Below, piece by piece: positions 28,801-36,031 of a stretch of 64,000 nt of DNA. The translations under genes were made by a program, and so were the position numbers. The notes under the pieces were generated by a model. It searched no databases. It was not told the DNA's origin and saw only the letters and a list, made by a program, of their open reading frames with translations. This stretch comes from Phoronis australis (Eukaryota; Phoronida; Phoronidae): assembly GCA_002633005.1 (NCBI GenBank), contig NMRA01000045.1, positions 859,552-923,551 on the forward strand, given 5' to 3'. The first letter of the stretch is position 1; each line of letters starts with the position of its first letter.

Positions 28801-31800
28801 TTGACATGGCATCTCAGAGCAAAAGCATAATAGTAATATGAATTCATGAATAATCCAGAATTCACAAATGGACACAGGGTGATATGGGCATATTTATACA
28901 GACAAGGAGAATTGATTTTCAATACCGGTCTATAATCTGGCTCAAGTTCACTTGTACGATTTGTATAATTCATTACCTAGAATATAGTAATGTAAGTCCA
29001 CACTGGGATCTTCTAAGCAAGTGCATGGCTTGTTTGGAGAATTTGCCAGGATTTTTATGAGTGTAGGGTAGGGTAATGTCAGGTAGATCAGATCAAGAGT
29101 GTAGAGTAGGGTAATGTCAGGTAGATCAGATCAAGAGTGTAGGGTAGGGTAATGTCAGGTAGATCAGATCAAGAGTGTAGAGTAGGGTAATGTCAGGTAG
29201 ATCAGATCAAGAGTGTAGGGTAGGGTAATGTCAGGTTGATCAGATCAAGAGTGTAGAGTAGGGTAATGTCAGGTATATCGGTTAAATGTATTTAAGATTT
29301 ACTTGCTAACTCGCTGAGCTTGCATTAATAGGTGACTTAAGTCCCGTCCACACACAGACTTACCGAAGAACAACTTGCCCTAAGTGCAACTTGCCACACT
29401 TTAATTAAGTAGCTCTATCCGTGGCAATGAACAGCTGATGCGAATGTGGACGCAAAAGAAGACCTGTCTGAGACGGGTCTTGTCTTGCATGCCATATTCG
29501 CAACAGCCATCTGTATGTAACAACAGTTGATAATTACTTCTGCCTTGCCGCAGGTTTGCAGCCGTGCAGCGGTTAGAAGTGGCGCAAGTTACCTTGGAAA
29601 AAGTTACCCTACCTCGATAAGTTAGAATAAATTATCACAAGTGGACCTGTTGCGCTAGTTTAAATAGTGTCCAGACAGCCCCCAAACCTAGTGACAACTT
29701 GTTCTAGGAGTAACCTGTTCTAGGGTAAGTGTGTGTGTGGATGGCACTTCAGCTCAAACAAGCGATCTCAGGTATGAGACCATCTGAACAGTTTTCAAAT
29801 CTACAAAATTTAAGACATTTAAAAAGAACTTAACACTGACTGGAAAATCCAAAGTTACAACAAAAGTGCATTATCTATCGATACAGTTACAATTTTGTGC
29901 ATGCTTTGCTTGGAGGCTCCCTTTTTAAAGTTCAGCGTCAGAGAGTTAGCAAGCAAATTTTTCATAGCCAAATTTGAACTCTGAACTTGTCTTAATGTTT
30001 GTTATGAACTCAGTGATGCGTAATATTCACAATAACACATCAGCCAAGAGGATGCAAACACATCAAAAATCCATAAAATATGACGTAAACTCCCTAATAA
30101 CACCAACAATGCCTGTGCGTTTGGTGATTATTAAGACACTCAACTAAGGCTTAACAATTTAGAAGACATAAAAATTGCAGCAGGCAAATTATAGCACTTG
30201 GCAATTTTCGGTAACTAAAGCCTGTTCGGCCCTTAGCTGTTCAAAAACTGTGTCAATCGGCCTTCCAGATAGACAGGTTGTCAGCTCGTGACATTTTCAA
30301 AACTGGTTTGTCCAGTATAAGGTATTAAAAGCTTTCAAAGCCAAACAAAAACGTCCAAGCAACTTTACAAATGCCCTGTTGCACATGAAATCGATGGTTG
30401 TGGAATAAGTTGCTGTACAAATAGGATACCTAAAATGTTACTCAAAACATCTCATATCCATTTATCAGCTAAACTGGTCAAGTCATAATAAATCTAGTTG
30501 AAATAAATTATGCAAATGAGCATTAGGAAGATATTTTTAAAAACGAAAAGGCAAAAACATTTTGAATCAATTCCTTACACAAACGGGTACACAAATTCCA
30601 GGGGTGAGTTCTCTAGACGCAACTGAGACACTAGTCTAAACGCAAATTCCCGCAGGACCACACAAAATCACACTTAGCAAAAAGGCATCCTATGAAGTGA
30701 CTGGTTGATGAGGCTTGAATGTTGAATTATGGGACAACACCATTGCTGCCATTCCATGACTGGAGTTTTGTTGCCACAAGTGCATGGTGAGTCTTGGGTG
30801 TAAGGAACGCACCTCTGTGACTCCTTTTACAGTACACGGCAAAATTTCAATTTCGGACAAAATTATTGTTAAAATTGGTTGCTTTTTTCATTTTTCAAAC
30901 GTTTTAATCAGTTTAGTGAATGCTCACAGTTGCCAAACACGCTGGTAGACAAGAGCTCTGGTACAGAACTTTAGAGGCATAAAGTCTTGTGTTTAATGAA
31001 AAATGAAAAAGTAAAATCTTACTCACATCAGATGTCGCATCATAGCTGAGATGGCAAGACACATTGCAGCTTTTTAACAATAGTCAAACATCACAAAAGA
31101 CATGAACATATTCCACATTCTCAATGTAATAAACAACAATCTTCAAAAACCTTGCATGCATGCAAAACTACAAAATACCACCATCTCAGCCGCGTCTAGA
31201 CTGTTCGATCTGAGAATTTGCCCTTCAAACAGGATCTTCAGAGGAGAGCCTCCTAAAGGCCCTTTCATACTTAACTCCAGTACGAGCACCGAGGTAAAAT
31301 GAAAAGTTAAATGAATCATTCAGATCAGCTTCGAAATCGAAGTAAACGGAAGATGACACGGTTGTCATCGAAGTAATCACAACTTGGCCCTGAATCCCCC
31401 TGATGCATCCAGTGCACGCTAAGATTTTTTTAAGTGACAATTTGACAACAATTATGTGTACTAATTGACATAACACTTGTTGAACTAATTCGACTGGTAA
31501 TTATTTGAGCAAAATAAGGAACTATTAGCGACAACACTGCCCTGTAATTGTTGATGATAGCGGGCCCTGGCGATAACTTTGAAGAGACCGAAGCTGACCG
31601 TTCATACTGCATCACAGCAGCGACACTCCACTGTTAAATCCACCTGCTTGCGTGCTGTTAACTTTGATCTACGACCGAAGTTAATGTTCATAATGACTAC
31701 AAGTCCCCAAAACATCGATGCATCGACATTAGTATGAAAGGGCCTTAAGTTATGAAACCCATTGATGACAGCAGGAACAGAAGCTCTCAAGGAAGGCAAA

Positions 31801-33561
31801 TTTAATTCTAATCGGCAAATAAATGGCCTGAACAGAATATAGCTTGACGTGATATCCAAAGCAAAATGCTGGTAGTTGGCAAGAAAAACGAAACAGAAAT
31901 GACAGTATTCATTATCACATAATGCTCTGTTCATCAAAGAAATCTGAAAATTTCTGACACACACACACACGCGCGCACACAGGTCATAACACCTAGCACT
32001 AATTTTATCAGCAGTGTTAAGATTCTCATTCAAATGTTAAAACAATAAGTGACATTTTCAAACTGACCCTTTTTGAAATACTGTAGCCCAACCCAAAACT
32101 TTGTCAAACACACAACACAGGCATCAGTTGTCAATTTGTAAGTTCAACCTTTCAAACCTTAGAATATTTTTGCATTATGGACAGAAGAAATTGACACCCT
32201 TGAGTAAACAGAGGAAGTCAATACAGGTAGAAAGAGGCAAGCCACATCATTGCTAAATAGGTAAACAAAGAGAATAACTTCAGAAGTCAAGGCAAATTTC
32301 TGTGCTGTTTGACTGCCAGACTATAAGACAACTCCCCTATTCCTATCTAAAATGCTACTATTTTCGCTAGTCCTTTCCGTTAACAGAGAAAAACAACTGC
32401 AATGGGAACGGACGCAAAGGTAATTTTCACAAACACTTTTGAAGCCAAATTGCCTGCTTCAATGGATCCGTACTCATTGTCTGAGGAAAGAACTCTATGT
32501 TAAATTGTGGCAACATGAGTTACTGCAGAGAGTGAAATGTCTAAGACTGAGATGAATGGTGAGAAACACACGGAGCTGCTTTTCCCATTCTATCACTGAA
32601 AATTTGCTAGTGTTTTTGCAACTCATGTGAACGTAGCATTAGTCAATGCTTGATTATGCTATATGTAATTTTATTACAGGGGCTGTTTTTGAAACTATTT
32701 CCCTCCATTCCATCTAATTCTAAACCCAGGTAAACTGATGGGTATTCTATCTAACATCCACTTCAAGATAAGATGTCTCCATATAAGGCCCAGTCTGGAA
32801 CTCAAGTTTTGACTTAGCCTGCAATTTTTATGTCACTGCACCCATATAAATGTCAGGCAGTAATTTATTGATCAATCAGTTCTATCTTGACTGACTGGGT
32901 ACACTAGTCAATAAAATTCCATCCATGGAAATGGAGAATCTATTTACAAAGCATGCAGGCAGTGTCCAAACAGAGTGATTTCAAAGTTGAATTTGGTTCA
33001 TTAAATGTTTACAATTCAACCATTTATATCTATCCAGGTGTGTAGTCTGTAGGCTGGTTGATATACACACAGTATGAGGTCTCTAAACAGATTGCAGTAC
33101 AAACAGTTATACACTGGACATATTTCTTTTGTACTAATGTGGAGACAGGATACCAAAGGTTTTCAGACTTTGAAGAATGTCTGATTGGAGCCAAATTCCC
33201 TGACACAAACATCAATGGTGACAAATATCAAAGTCAGTCTGAGATTGTATGACACCTCATAGTCCTTTCTTCACACCTAGGATAGGTGATAAGAATCTAA
33301 ATCTGGACTGTAAATGTTCTTAATTCAAAACATGTCTACTGACTGGCTGGATTCAAATGAAACTTTCAGTGATCCTCAAAACGCTGTTAGAAAATGATCC
33401 AATATCTTAAGAGGGACTACCAAACATTTAGTAGTTTTAACTAAAACTCAGAAGTTACATGAAATGAAGACAAAATGACAGTTTAGAAAAGTGTAAAAGT
33501 GCTTTTTCAGATTTAAGTTTTTGAACATTGAGCAAATGATATTTGGTCAAGTTATTGAAGC

Positions 33562-33601
<40 letters not shown>

Positions 33602-34941
33602 TTGCTATCAATGTGTAAATGTGCCATTCCTGAATTTTATTAAAAAGACATGGCCATCTGACACAATTAATGACAGATAGGTATAAAGTTAAAATATAAA
33701 GTTTATTATGCTTTCTCATTTCAGACAAAAATATAACTTTACTGAGTTAAATTGTATAGTTTTGAAGATATTTGTCTGAATGCATATAGACTGTCGCTAA
33801 GGTTATTTGAAACTAATGAGCTACACTGAGAGCTGCATCGGTAATATGGCTATTACCATGGGACATACTGTTTCACTTCAGTCGATGGTTATAGTGCCAA
33901 ATGTATTGATTAAGTGTATGACACGTCACAAAAAAATCGAGTTACAAAAATGATTAACACTACTTGTTTTCTAGGATTACAGCATACTGCAGTCAGAGTG
34001 GAGCTCACAAGTTTCTTTGTTTGCAAAATAAACCACTGCATTCTTAAATAATCTTCCTTTGAAGGTGGCCATTTTAGACACAAACCAGCAACTTTAATTA
34101 ACCTTGACACTTGTAAAGGCACTGGTCAGATATAGCAGTCCCTGATTTAAAGAACCAGGCAATCACTAAATAATGGGCCCGTTACTTAGTGAATGAAACT
34201 GGTTCTCTGAATGAGGACTACTATATCCGACCAGTGTCGTTGTCAACAAAATACAAGTAAACACCATTTTTCAGGGGGGGGGATGGAGGAACGGGCACNG
34301 GGACATGCCGCTGCTATACATTTGGGTTGCCATTCCACTATTTAAAAATAAATTTCGTATGGATGGGAGCTCACTATTTGCTTGGTCTGATGATACCATG
34401 CACTGGACAGGATAGAGTACAGTAATGTAATATTTTCCAGATGAGATATAAATGTGGGTCATGATTTAAGTCCCCTTTGAATAGGTATGGACATGAGACA
34501 TGGTTCTAACATTTATTTAGCCTAGCATAAATATTGCCTCAGGCCCCCCTCCTCCATCCTTCCCTTAGTTGAAATGACCGCCTCCCGGACCATTTTATAC
34601 ATGTCTTGTGTCGAAAATGAACCATACATGTTACTTACCTCTGTCGATGGCATGTGTACGACACCAGTACTTCGCCTTTTCTCCCTCAGCTTCCGTCTAT
34701 CCTTGGCAGATTTCCCTTTGAGCAAGTGATTCGGCCGGGAGCGCTTGTCTTTTGACCGGTTCCCGACGGCCCGGGACGGCGACTCGCGATCATCGTCTCC
34801 TACTGTTCTGTCACTGTCACCCTCCCCAGAGTCTCTATTTGGCGTGACCCTCGCGCGAACACCTCTTGTCTGTATTCGCCTATCCGTACTGTCGAATTCA
34901 TCATGATCCAAACTCTCCTGGCTCAGTGAATCCGAAGCCAT
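1171..34941 (-). CDS. Gene span: myosin phosphatase targeting subunit C-terminal-like (M20/MYPT-like), 3' incomplete
   Basis: Five exons on the minus strand can be read: 34941-34639, 8063-7962, 3333-3115, 2097-1893 and 1275-1171. Together they resemble the C-terminal third of PPP1R12A/B (MYPT1/2): a basic segment with the Rho-kinase-type site REKRRSTGV, an acidic Ser/Thr-rich linker, then a heptad-rich leucine-zipper segment. In MYPT proteins this half carries inhibitory phosphorylation and binds partners such as PKG; the N-terminal ankyrin half binds PP1. No ankyrin exons are found upstream on this strand. The first exon has a well-placed ATG and an in-frame stop just upstream, so this could be a short gene comparable to the vertebrate small subunit M20/HS-M21, made there from an alternative PPP1R12B promoter. 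Exon phases are 0, 0, (gap), 2, 0, 0; the mismatch between the second and third exons means at least one exon is missing from this model. The final exon(s) and stop codon were not found and may lie left of the window. Confidence 0.75.
1548..1590 (-). pseudogene. Decayed partial duplicate of the MYPT-like exon 1893-2097
   Basis: On the minus strand this stretch aligns base for base with the 3' end of the upstream exon and its donor: E-A-K-x-x-A-R-N-K-x-x-x-K followed by gtgag. The copy has TAA in place of a Leu codon in the original frame, so it cannot be used as the same exon. The 345-bp spacing, and similar CA/TTTTCACATT-rich intron text beside both copies, point to a local tandem duplication of intron plus exon end. 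Confidence 0.6.
1893..2097 (-). CDS. MYPT C-terminal-like gene, exon entering the coiled coil
   Basis: The acceptor is atcaactacag and the donor is GAGAAG|gtaagt. Its first base completes the Arg codon left by the exon at 3115, so the phases agree (HN-R-LQENHKP). The peptide includes YTPKYKELNVPKIGG and SGFRRAAGDVNHHSNE, and ends KLAARNKELEK, the start of a heptad pattern that continues in the next exon. This fits the junction before the C-terminal leucine zipper of MYPT proteins. A decayed partial copy of its 3' end lies 345 bp downstream at 1548-1590. Confidence 0.72.
3115..3333 (-). CDS. MYPT C-terminal-like gene, Ser/Thr-rich exon
   Basis: The exon starts after acceptor tattgcag and ends AATAG|gtaaat. 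The reading frame begins with the last base of a split codon and then PSQTDLEADLED; it ends SSRHIDSHN plus two bases of an Arg codon completed by the next exon. It is rich in Ser, Thr, Gln and Asp, as is the MYPT linker between the ROCK site and the leucine zipper. The peptide contains three imperfect repeats of the form (G/V)SQSETN, GQSETV, GQSQDS. The entry phase (2) does not match the exit phase (0) of the exon at 7962, so an intervening exon is expected. Confidence 0.68.
3931..4370. mobile_element. MITE-like inverted-repeat element (family 1)
   Basis: The left end, tttacacggggaaacagttg followed by tcacggagcaactt, is mirrored at the right end by aagttgctccgtaacaactg and tctcccatgtaaac. The match is imperfect over about 35-40 bases, with a small internal duplication in the left arm. 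The element is about 440 bp with no coding capacity, so it is presumably mobilised by a transposase encoded elsewhere. Confidence 0.6.
6689..6918. repeat. Tandem repeat, 46 bp x 5
   Basis: Five consecutive 46-bp units begin aattgcaatactgtatca and end aactgttgcag. The third and fourth copies are nearly identical and the others differ by one to three bases. The array lies in an intron of the MYPT-like gene. Confidence 0.93.
7962..8063 (-). CDS. MYPT C-terminal-like gene, acidic linker exon
   Basis: Thirty-four whole codons lie between acceptor tttcag and donor GAG|gtaggt. The peptide begins STGDSLDEDEETKRNTS. It continues the first exon in phase 0 and parallels the acidic stretch that follows the second ROCK site in MYPT1 (a run of Asp, Glu and Gln before KKETQT). 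It is separated from the previous exon by a 26.6-kb intron, in which I recognised no further exon. Confidence 0.72.
8376..8580. repeat. Short degenerate repeats with gggtaatagcccacc motif
   Basis: The motif cacctctcgggtaatagccc occurs twice in direct succession near 8480-8525. Diverged forms (gcttgggtaatcaccca, gcacccac) surround it. A similar, more diverged series of taccc/gcccaa units is seen at about 58030-58215. It appears non-coding. Confidence 0.5.
8675..8880 (+). repeat. Dispersed repeat, 'caatatggccgacaa' family
   Basis: The unit begins near caatatggccgacaattg and ends near gacgattttagcaattattt. Related copies are seen at about 7404-7530, 23505-23720, 46690-46890, 56128-56320 and 59385-59500 on the plus strand. 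Reversed copies lie at about 30835-31020, 42424-42620 and 42905-43115. The shared landmarks are a start resembling aacacaatatggccgacaa, a T-rich catttttc block and a terminal ttttagcaattattt block. No terminal inverted repeats were identified. Confidence 0.6.
13255..13753. mobile_element. MITE-like element (family 3), copy 1
   Basis: The left end is aggcctttcatactgac and the right end is taatatgaaaggccct. Near both ends are repeated gttaacttcg-type motifs, typical of subterminal transposase-binding repeats. It is about 500 bp and non-coding. A second copy with perfect ends lies at 31256-31746 and a longer relative at 56816-57484. Confidence 0.7.
13797..13868 (+). repeat. TG-rich microsatellite with G-quadruplex-type G tracts
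   Basis: The tract consists of (TG)n with four G runs of 3-7 bases separated by 1-5 bases at 13807-13831. On sequence grounds this fits the quadruplex-forming pattern. It lies in the intron of the minus-strand gene, so the G-rich strand is the template strand. Confidence 0.85.
14291..14754. mobile_element. Foldback element with long inverted arms made of about 20-bp repeats
   Basis: The left arm (about 14291-14485) and right arm (about 14535-14754) are near-complete reverse complements; for example, aaggtacctaaactacac at the left end reappears inverted at the right end. Each arm is built of about nine diverged 20-21-bp units of the type acgggaacggactcacaaac. The layout recalls foldback transposons such as the TU elements of sea urchins, whose arms also contain short tandem repeats. 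No ORF is present. A decayed relative lies near 19715-20070. Confidence 0.8.
16178..16265 (-). repeat. tRNA-like sequence, probable SINE head
   Basis: On the minus strand there is an A-box-like tagtttagatgc and a good B box, gggttcaagtct, with tRNA-like spacing. The T-arm stem is nearly intact. The acceptor stem does not pair convincingly, so I call it a tRNA-derived repeat rather than a functional tRNA. Confidence 0.5.
18568..19710. repeat. Two ends of 'ggcggatccagg' type elements
   Basis: The motif gggcggatccagg occurs at about 18572 and at about 19600 in the same orientation. Each is followed by poly-T or G-rich text, and the second also by gggggtccaggcccc. This looks like the terminal sequence of a widespread class of CAGGGGCGGATCC-ended DNA elements. 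The element limits are unclear. Confidence 0.4.
19345..19495. repeat. Diverged 76-bp tandem duplication
   Basis: Two copies begin gctgttttcgtaaattta and gctgttttgtaaacttag, 76 bp apart. Both continue through gatgta.aag and end near gaaacctcact/aaaagctcact. Confidence 0.6.
19715..20070. repeat. Decayed relative of the foldback element
   Basis: Motifs of the 20-bp unit (atgaacacggttcacaaac, acacaaacacgg) occur here. They are followed by inverted forms (gggcatgagtttgtgagtg) near 20009-20027. The match to the copy at 14291-14754 is partial. Confidence 0.45.
20248..20353. repeat. Palindromic short repeat, 'ggttctcaaaatcaggacc' family
   Basis: Arms containing gagaaccagt and ggttctcaaaatcaggaccc flank ttaataacgggca. 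It belongs to a foldback repeat family whose best copies are at 34121-34235 and 52694-52788. Confidence 0.6.
22355..22700 (+). repeat. Dispersed repeat shared with 33335-33765, copy 1
   Basis: The segment shares gactggattcacatgaaact, ccgctgttagga, aaaagacatgg and aggtataaagt-like blocks, in the same order, with the copy near 33335-33765. It is non-coding and no terminal repeats were found. Confidence 0.55.
23339..23500. repeat. 86-bp direct tandem duplication
   Basis: The stretch gttcttttacattacacatg through taaaatctaacca occurs twice in succession with about six differences, which indicates a fairly recent local duplication. Confidence 0.9.
24411..24586 (+). pseudogene. Degenerate THAP-domain fragment
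   Basis: A frame from ATG at 24411 reads MTATFRCCTVGCAN and stops. A second frame at 24509-24586 reads LHTFPTVKMYPATKRLIKRE then NFDFTR. This matches the THAP zinc-finger plan: C-x(2-4)-C near the start, then H-x-FP, then a basic W/K-rich helix and a ...R(E/K)(N/D)(F/W) segment. In between are a stop and a frame change, so the copy is broken. THAP domains occur in P-element-like transposases and host factors. I see no transposase sequence nearby, and a relic of either origin is possible. Confidence 0.5.
25453..25683. repeat. Tandem array of about 20-24-bp 'gagaccagcttaattacaaa' units
   Basis: Around ten units of gagaccagcttaattacaaa lie in succession, varying by an extra aaa (20 versus 23-24 bp) and by a few base changes. 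The units are contiguous with no unique spacers, so this is a minisatellite and not a CRISPR array. Confidence 0.9.
25983..26392 (+). mobile_element. MITE-like element (family 2), copy 1
   Basis: The ends resemble ccacacacagagacttacct and its inverse (gttctagcgtatcttgtgtc tggacggg). The interior contains ggtaactcgttctagggtaa and gcagcttacctcact. It shares order and orientation over about 400 bp with 45613-46025, and inversely with 29339-29750. It has no ORF. Confidence 0.7.
29059..29280. repeat. Tandem repeat, 38 bp x 6 with 76-bp higher-order alternation
   Basis: Units of 38 bp (gagtgtagggtagggtaatg then tcaggtagatcagatcaa) start at 29059, 29097, 29135, 29173, 29211 and 29249. Odd copies read gtgtagggta and even copies gtgtagagta, giving a strict 76-bp dimer. 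The last copy is truncated. Confidence 0.93.
29339..29750 (-). mobile_element. MITE-like element (family 2), copy 2, inverted
   Basis: It starts agtcccgtccacacacagac and ends gtaagtgtgtgtgtggatggcactt. It contains caacttgttctaggagtaac and gacaacttg blocks in inverse order to copies 1 and 3. It is about 410 bp. Confidence 0.7.
31256..31746. mobile_element. MITE-like element (family 3), copy 2 with perfect ends
   Basis: It begins aaggccctttcatact and ends agtatgaaagggcctt, a perfect 16-bp terminal inverted repeat. If the element is taken as AGGCCC...GGGCCT, the flanks on both sides read TAA. A 3-bp TAA target duplication would fit PIF/Harbinger-type transposition. The body has no transposase. 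Confidence 0.78.
31957..31980. repeat. Short (CA)n/(CG)n tract
   Basis: Alternating CA and GC dinucleotides (acacacacac gcgcgcacac) form a 24-bp purine-pyrimidine alternating tract. Confidence 0.9.
33335..33765 (+). repeat. Dispersed repeat shared with 22355-22700, copy 2
   Basis: The same ordered blocks occur as in the other copy (ggctggattcaaatgaaact, acgctgttaga, aaaagacatggcc, aggtataaagtt). This copy contains an (ATT)n tract at 33563-33602. Confidence 0.55.
33563..33602. repeat. (ATT)n microsatellite
   Basis: About 13 perfect ATT units lie inside a dispersed-repeat copy. Confidence 0.97.
34121..34235. repeat. Palindromic foldback repeat (family 4), near-complete copy
   Basis: It starts actggtcagatatagcagtc and ends actatatccgaccagt. 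The inner arms contain aaagaaccaggcaatcact and tggttctctgaatgaggac around cgggcccg-type centres. The sequence can fold into one long hairpin of about 115 bases. Confidence 0.82.
34639..34941 (-). CDS. MYPT C-terminal-like gene, putative first coding exon with ROCK-type site
   Basis: The exon gives 101 whole codons from ATG at 34941 to donor GAG|gtaagt at 34638. The protein starts MASDSLSQ and is rich in Ser, Asp and Arg. It ends with a strongly basic run containing REKRRSTGVV, with the Thr at residue 92. This matches the second Rho-kinase site of vertebrate MYPT1 (Thr853 context, REKRRSTGV). The ATG was chosen because it has A at -3 and G at +4 and because the frame is closed by TAA at 35023-35025. 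A TATA-like TTATACA lies about 55 bases upstream, and the exon is CpG-rich compared with its surroundings, as first exons often are. A possible acceptor (ttcttctaaag) at 35021 leaves open that it is an internal exon. Confidence 0.75.
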
Positions 34942-35879
34942 TTTGACTCTTAACTGATCCAGGCGAGCAGACGGGCACCTGATCGTTTGATCGCGTATGT
35001 ATAAATCAAAACGCACCCACCTTTAGAAGAACTTATCGGTATCTGTTGATTTTATATCTTGTATTTATCACGTGCACAGTTGTAAAGGATAAATGCGAAA
35101 GAGAACCACAAATACACCTTCCGTCTTCCAAGTCTATAATCGCCGTAACTGATGCCGTGTGCTCCGTCTACATTTGAAGTCGGTGTTTGCTTACATCCGG
35201 TCCAGGTCAAAGGTCACATTCCTCAAATACCTGTCTACCTGCGTCAGGCGTACATAGGCCGGGTGCTGGGGTATTGTTCTACATCGTTTGAATTAGCGTT
35301 TAAGCGCTTTCTTGATAAAACAGCAGTGATAAACGAGAAATCCTATTTGTAAAACATACCCGGAACAAGACTCTAAAGATTTTTATAATCAATAACATGC
35401 TTCTAAAGTATATGTTCATCCGACCATGGATTCAGTTGACTGGTTTCCTAATAATACACAAAGTTTAATATTCTATGAATAGCAAGCATGGTGTCATACC
35501 TTACATTTATTGTTTGTGTCAGTTGTATTCATAGGAGAGTATGTGTAAACCATGCTTTGGTTGTACAGTTGTCGATTTTTATCAATAATATTAGTGTGCT
35601 GCACGCATAAATTTTTCTGGTTGATTTCATCCGTTTGTCACATTTTTATAATTTAAAAATCAAAGAGTGACATTCAGTCACACAGTATAGTACAGGACAC
35701 TAATAATACAATAATTGATAACATCAAATTTTTAAATCTATTTTAACCATTTTTATGGAAGTAAAACCTCTCAGTCTCCGACAGTTTGCTGTAAAGTCGA
35801 CAACAAAGAAATAATTTTTACGATAATGAGCTCCAGAAGATCTAGCAGCCACCTCAAAACCTTAAAGGGGTCGATACAT

Positions 35880-36031
35880 AGTGCTGCAGTGGTAGATGTA
35901 AGTAGGTGCCCAAAGCCCACCGTAGCGCCATGAGCACTAAACCTAACTTAATTACTGTGCGTAGGCGCTACGTTCAAATCCCAAAAGGTGGTTGGCTGCG
36001 CCTACGTGCGCCTACGCCCCACTACAGCACT
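35880..36031. mobile_element. MITE-like element (family 5), copy 1
   Basis: The ends are agtgctgcagtgg and ccactacagcact, a 13-bp inverted repeat with one mismatch. The interior includes gtgcgtaggcgctacgttca and its inverse gcgcctacg. A 154-bp copy is at 44930-45083 in an MRPS35 intron. The flanks share gtcgata on both sides, which may be a degraded target duplication. Confidence 0.82.

Larger units (their letters stand above)
8064..34638 (-). other. 26.6-kb intron of the MYPT-like gene
   Basis: Both flanking exons end and begin in phase 0 and join plausibly, so no exon is required here. The interval is filled with MITE-like elements, foldback DNA, tandem arrays, microsatellites and a THAP relic, listed separately. 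Open frames of up to 134 codons, for example 11310-11714 on the plus strand, have no recognisable domain, so I regard them as chance. About 8.9-13.2 kb and 26.4-29.0 kb hold nothing that I can name. Confidence 0.6.

Noticed and set aside
31602-32033. 143-codon minus-strand open frame
   Set aside because: Overlaps the end of a family 3 MITE and a CA microsatellite; composition fits chance.
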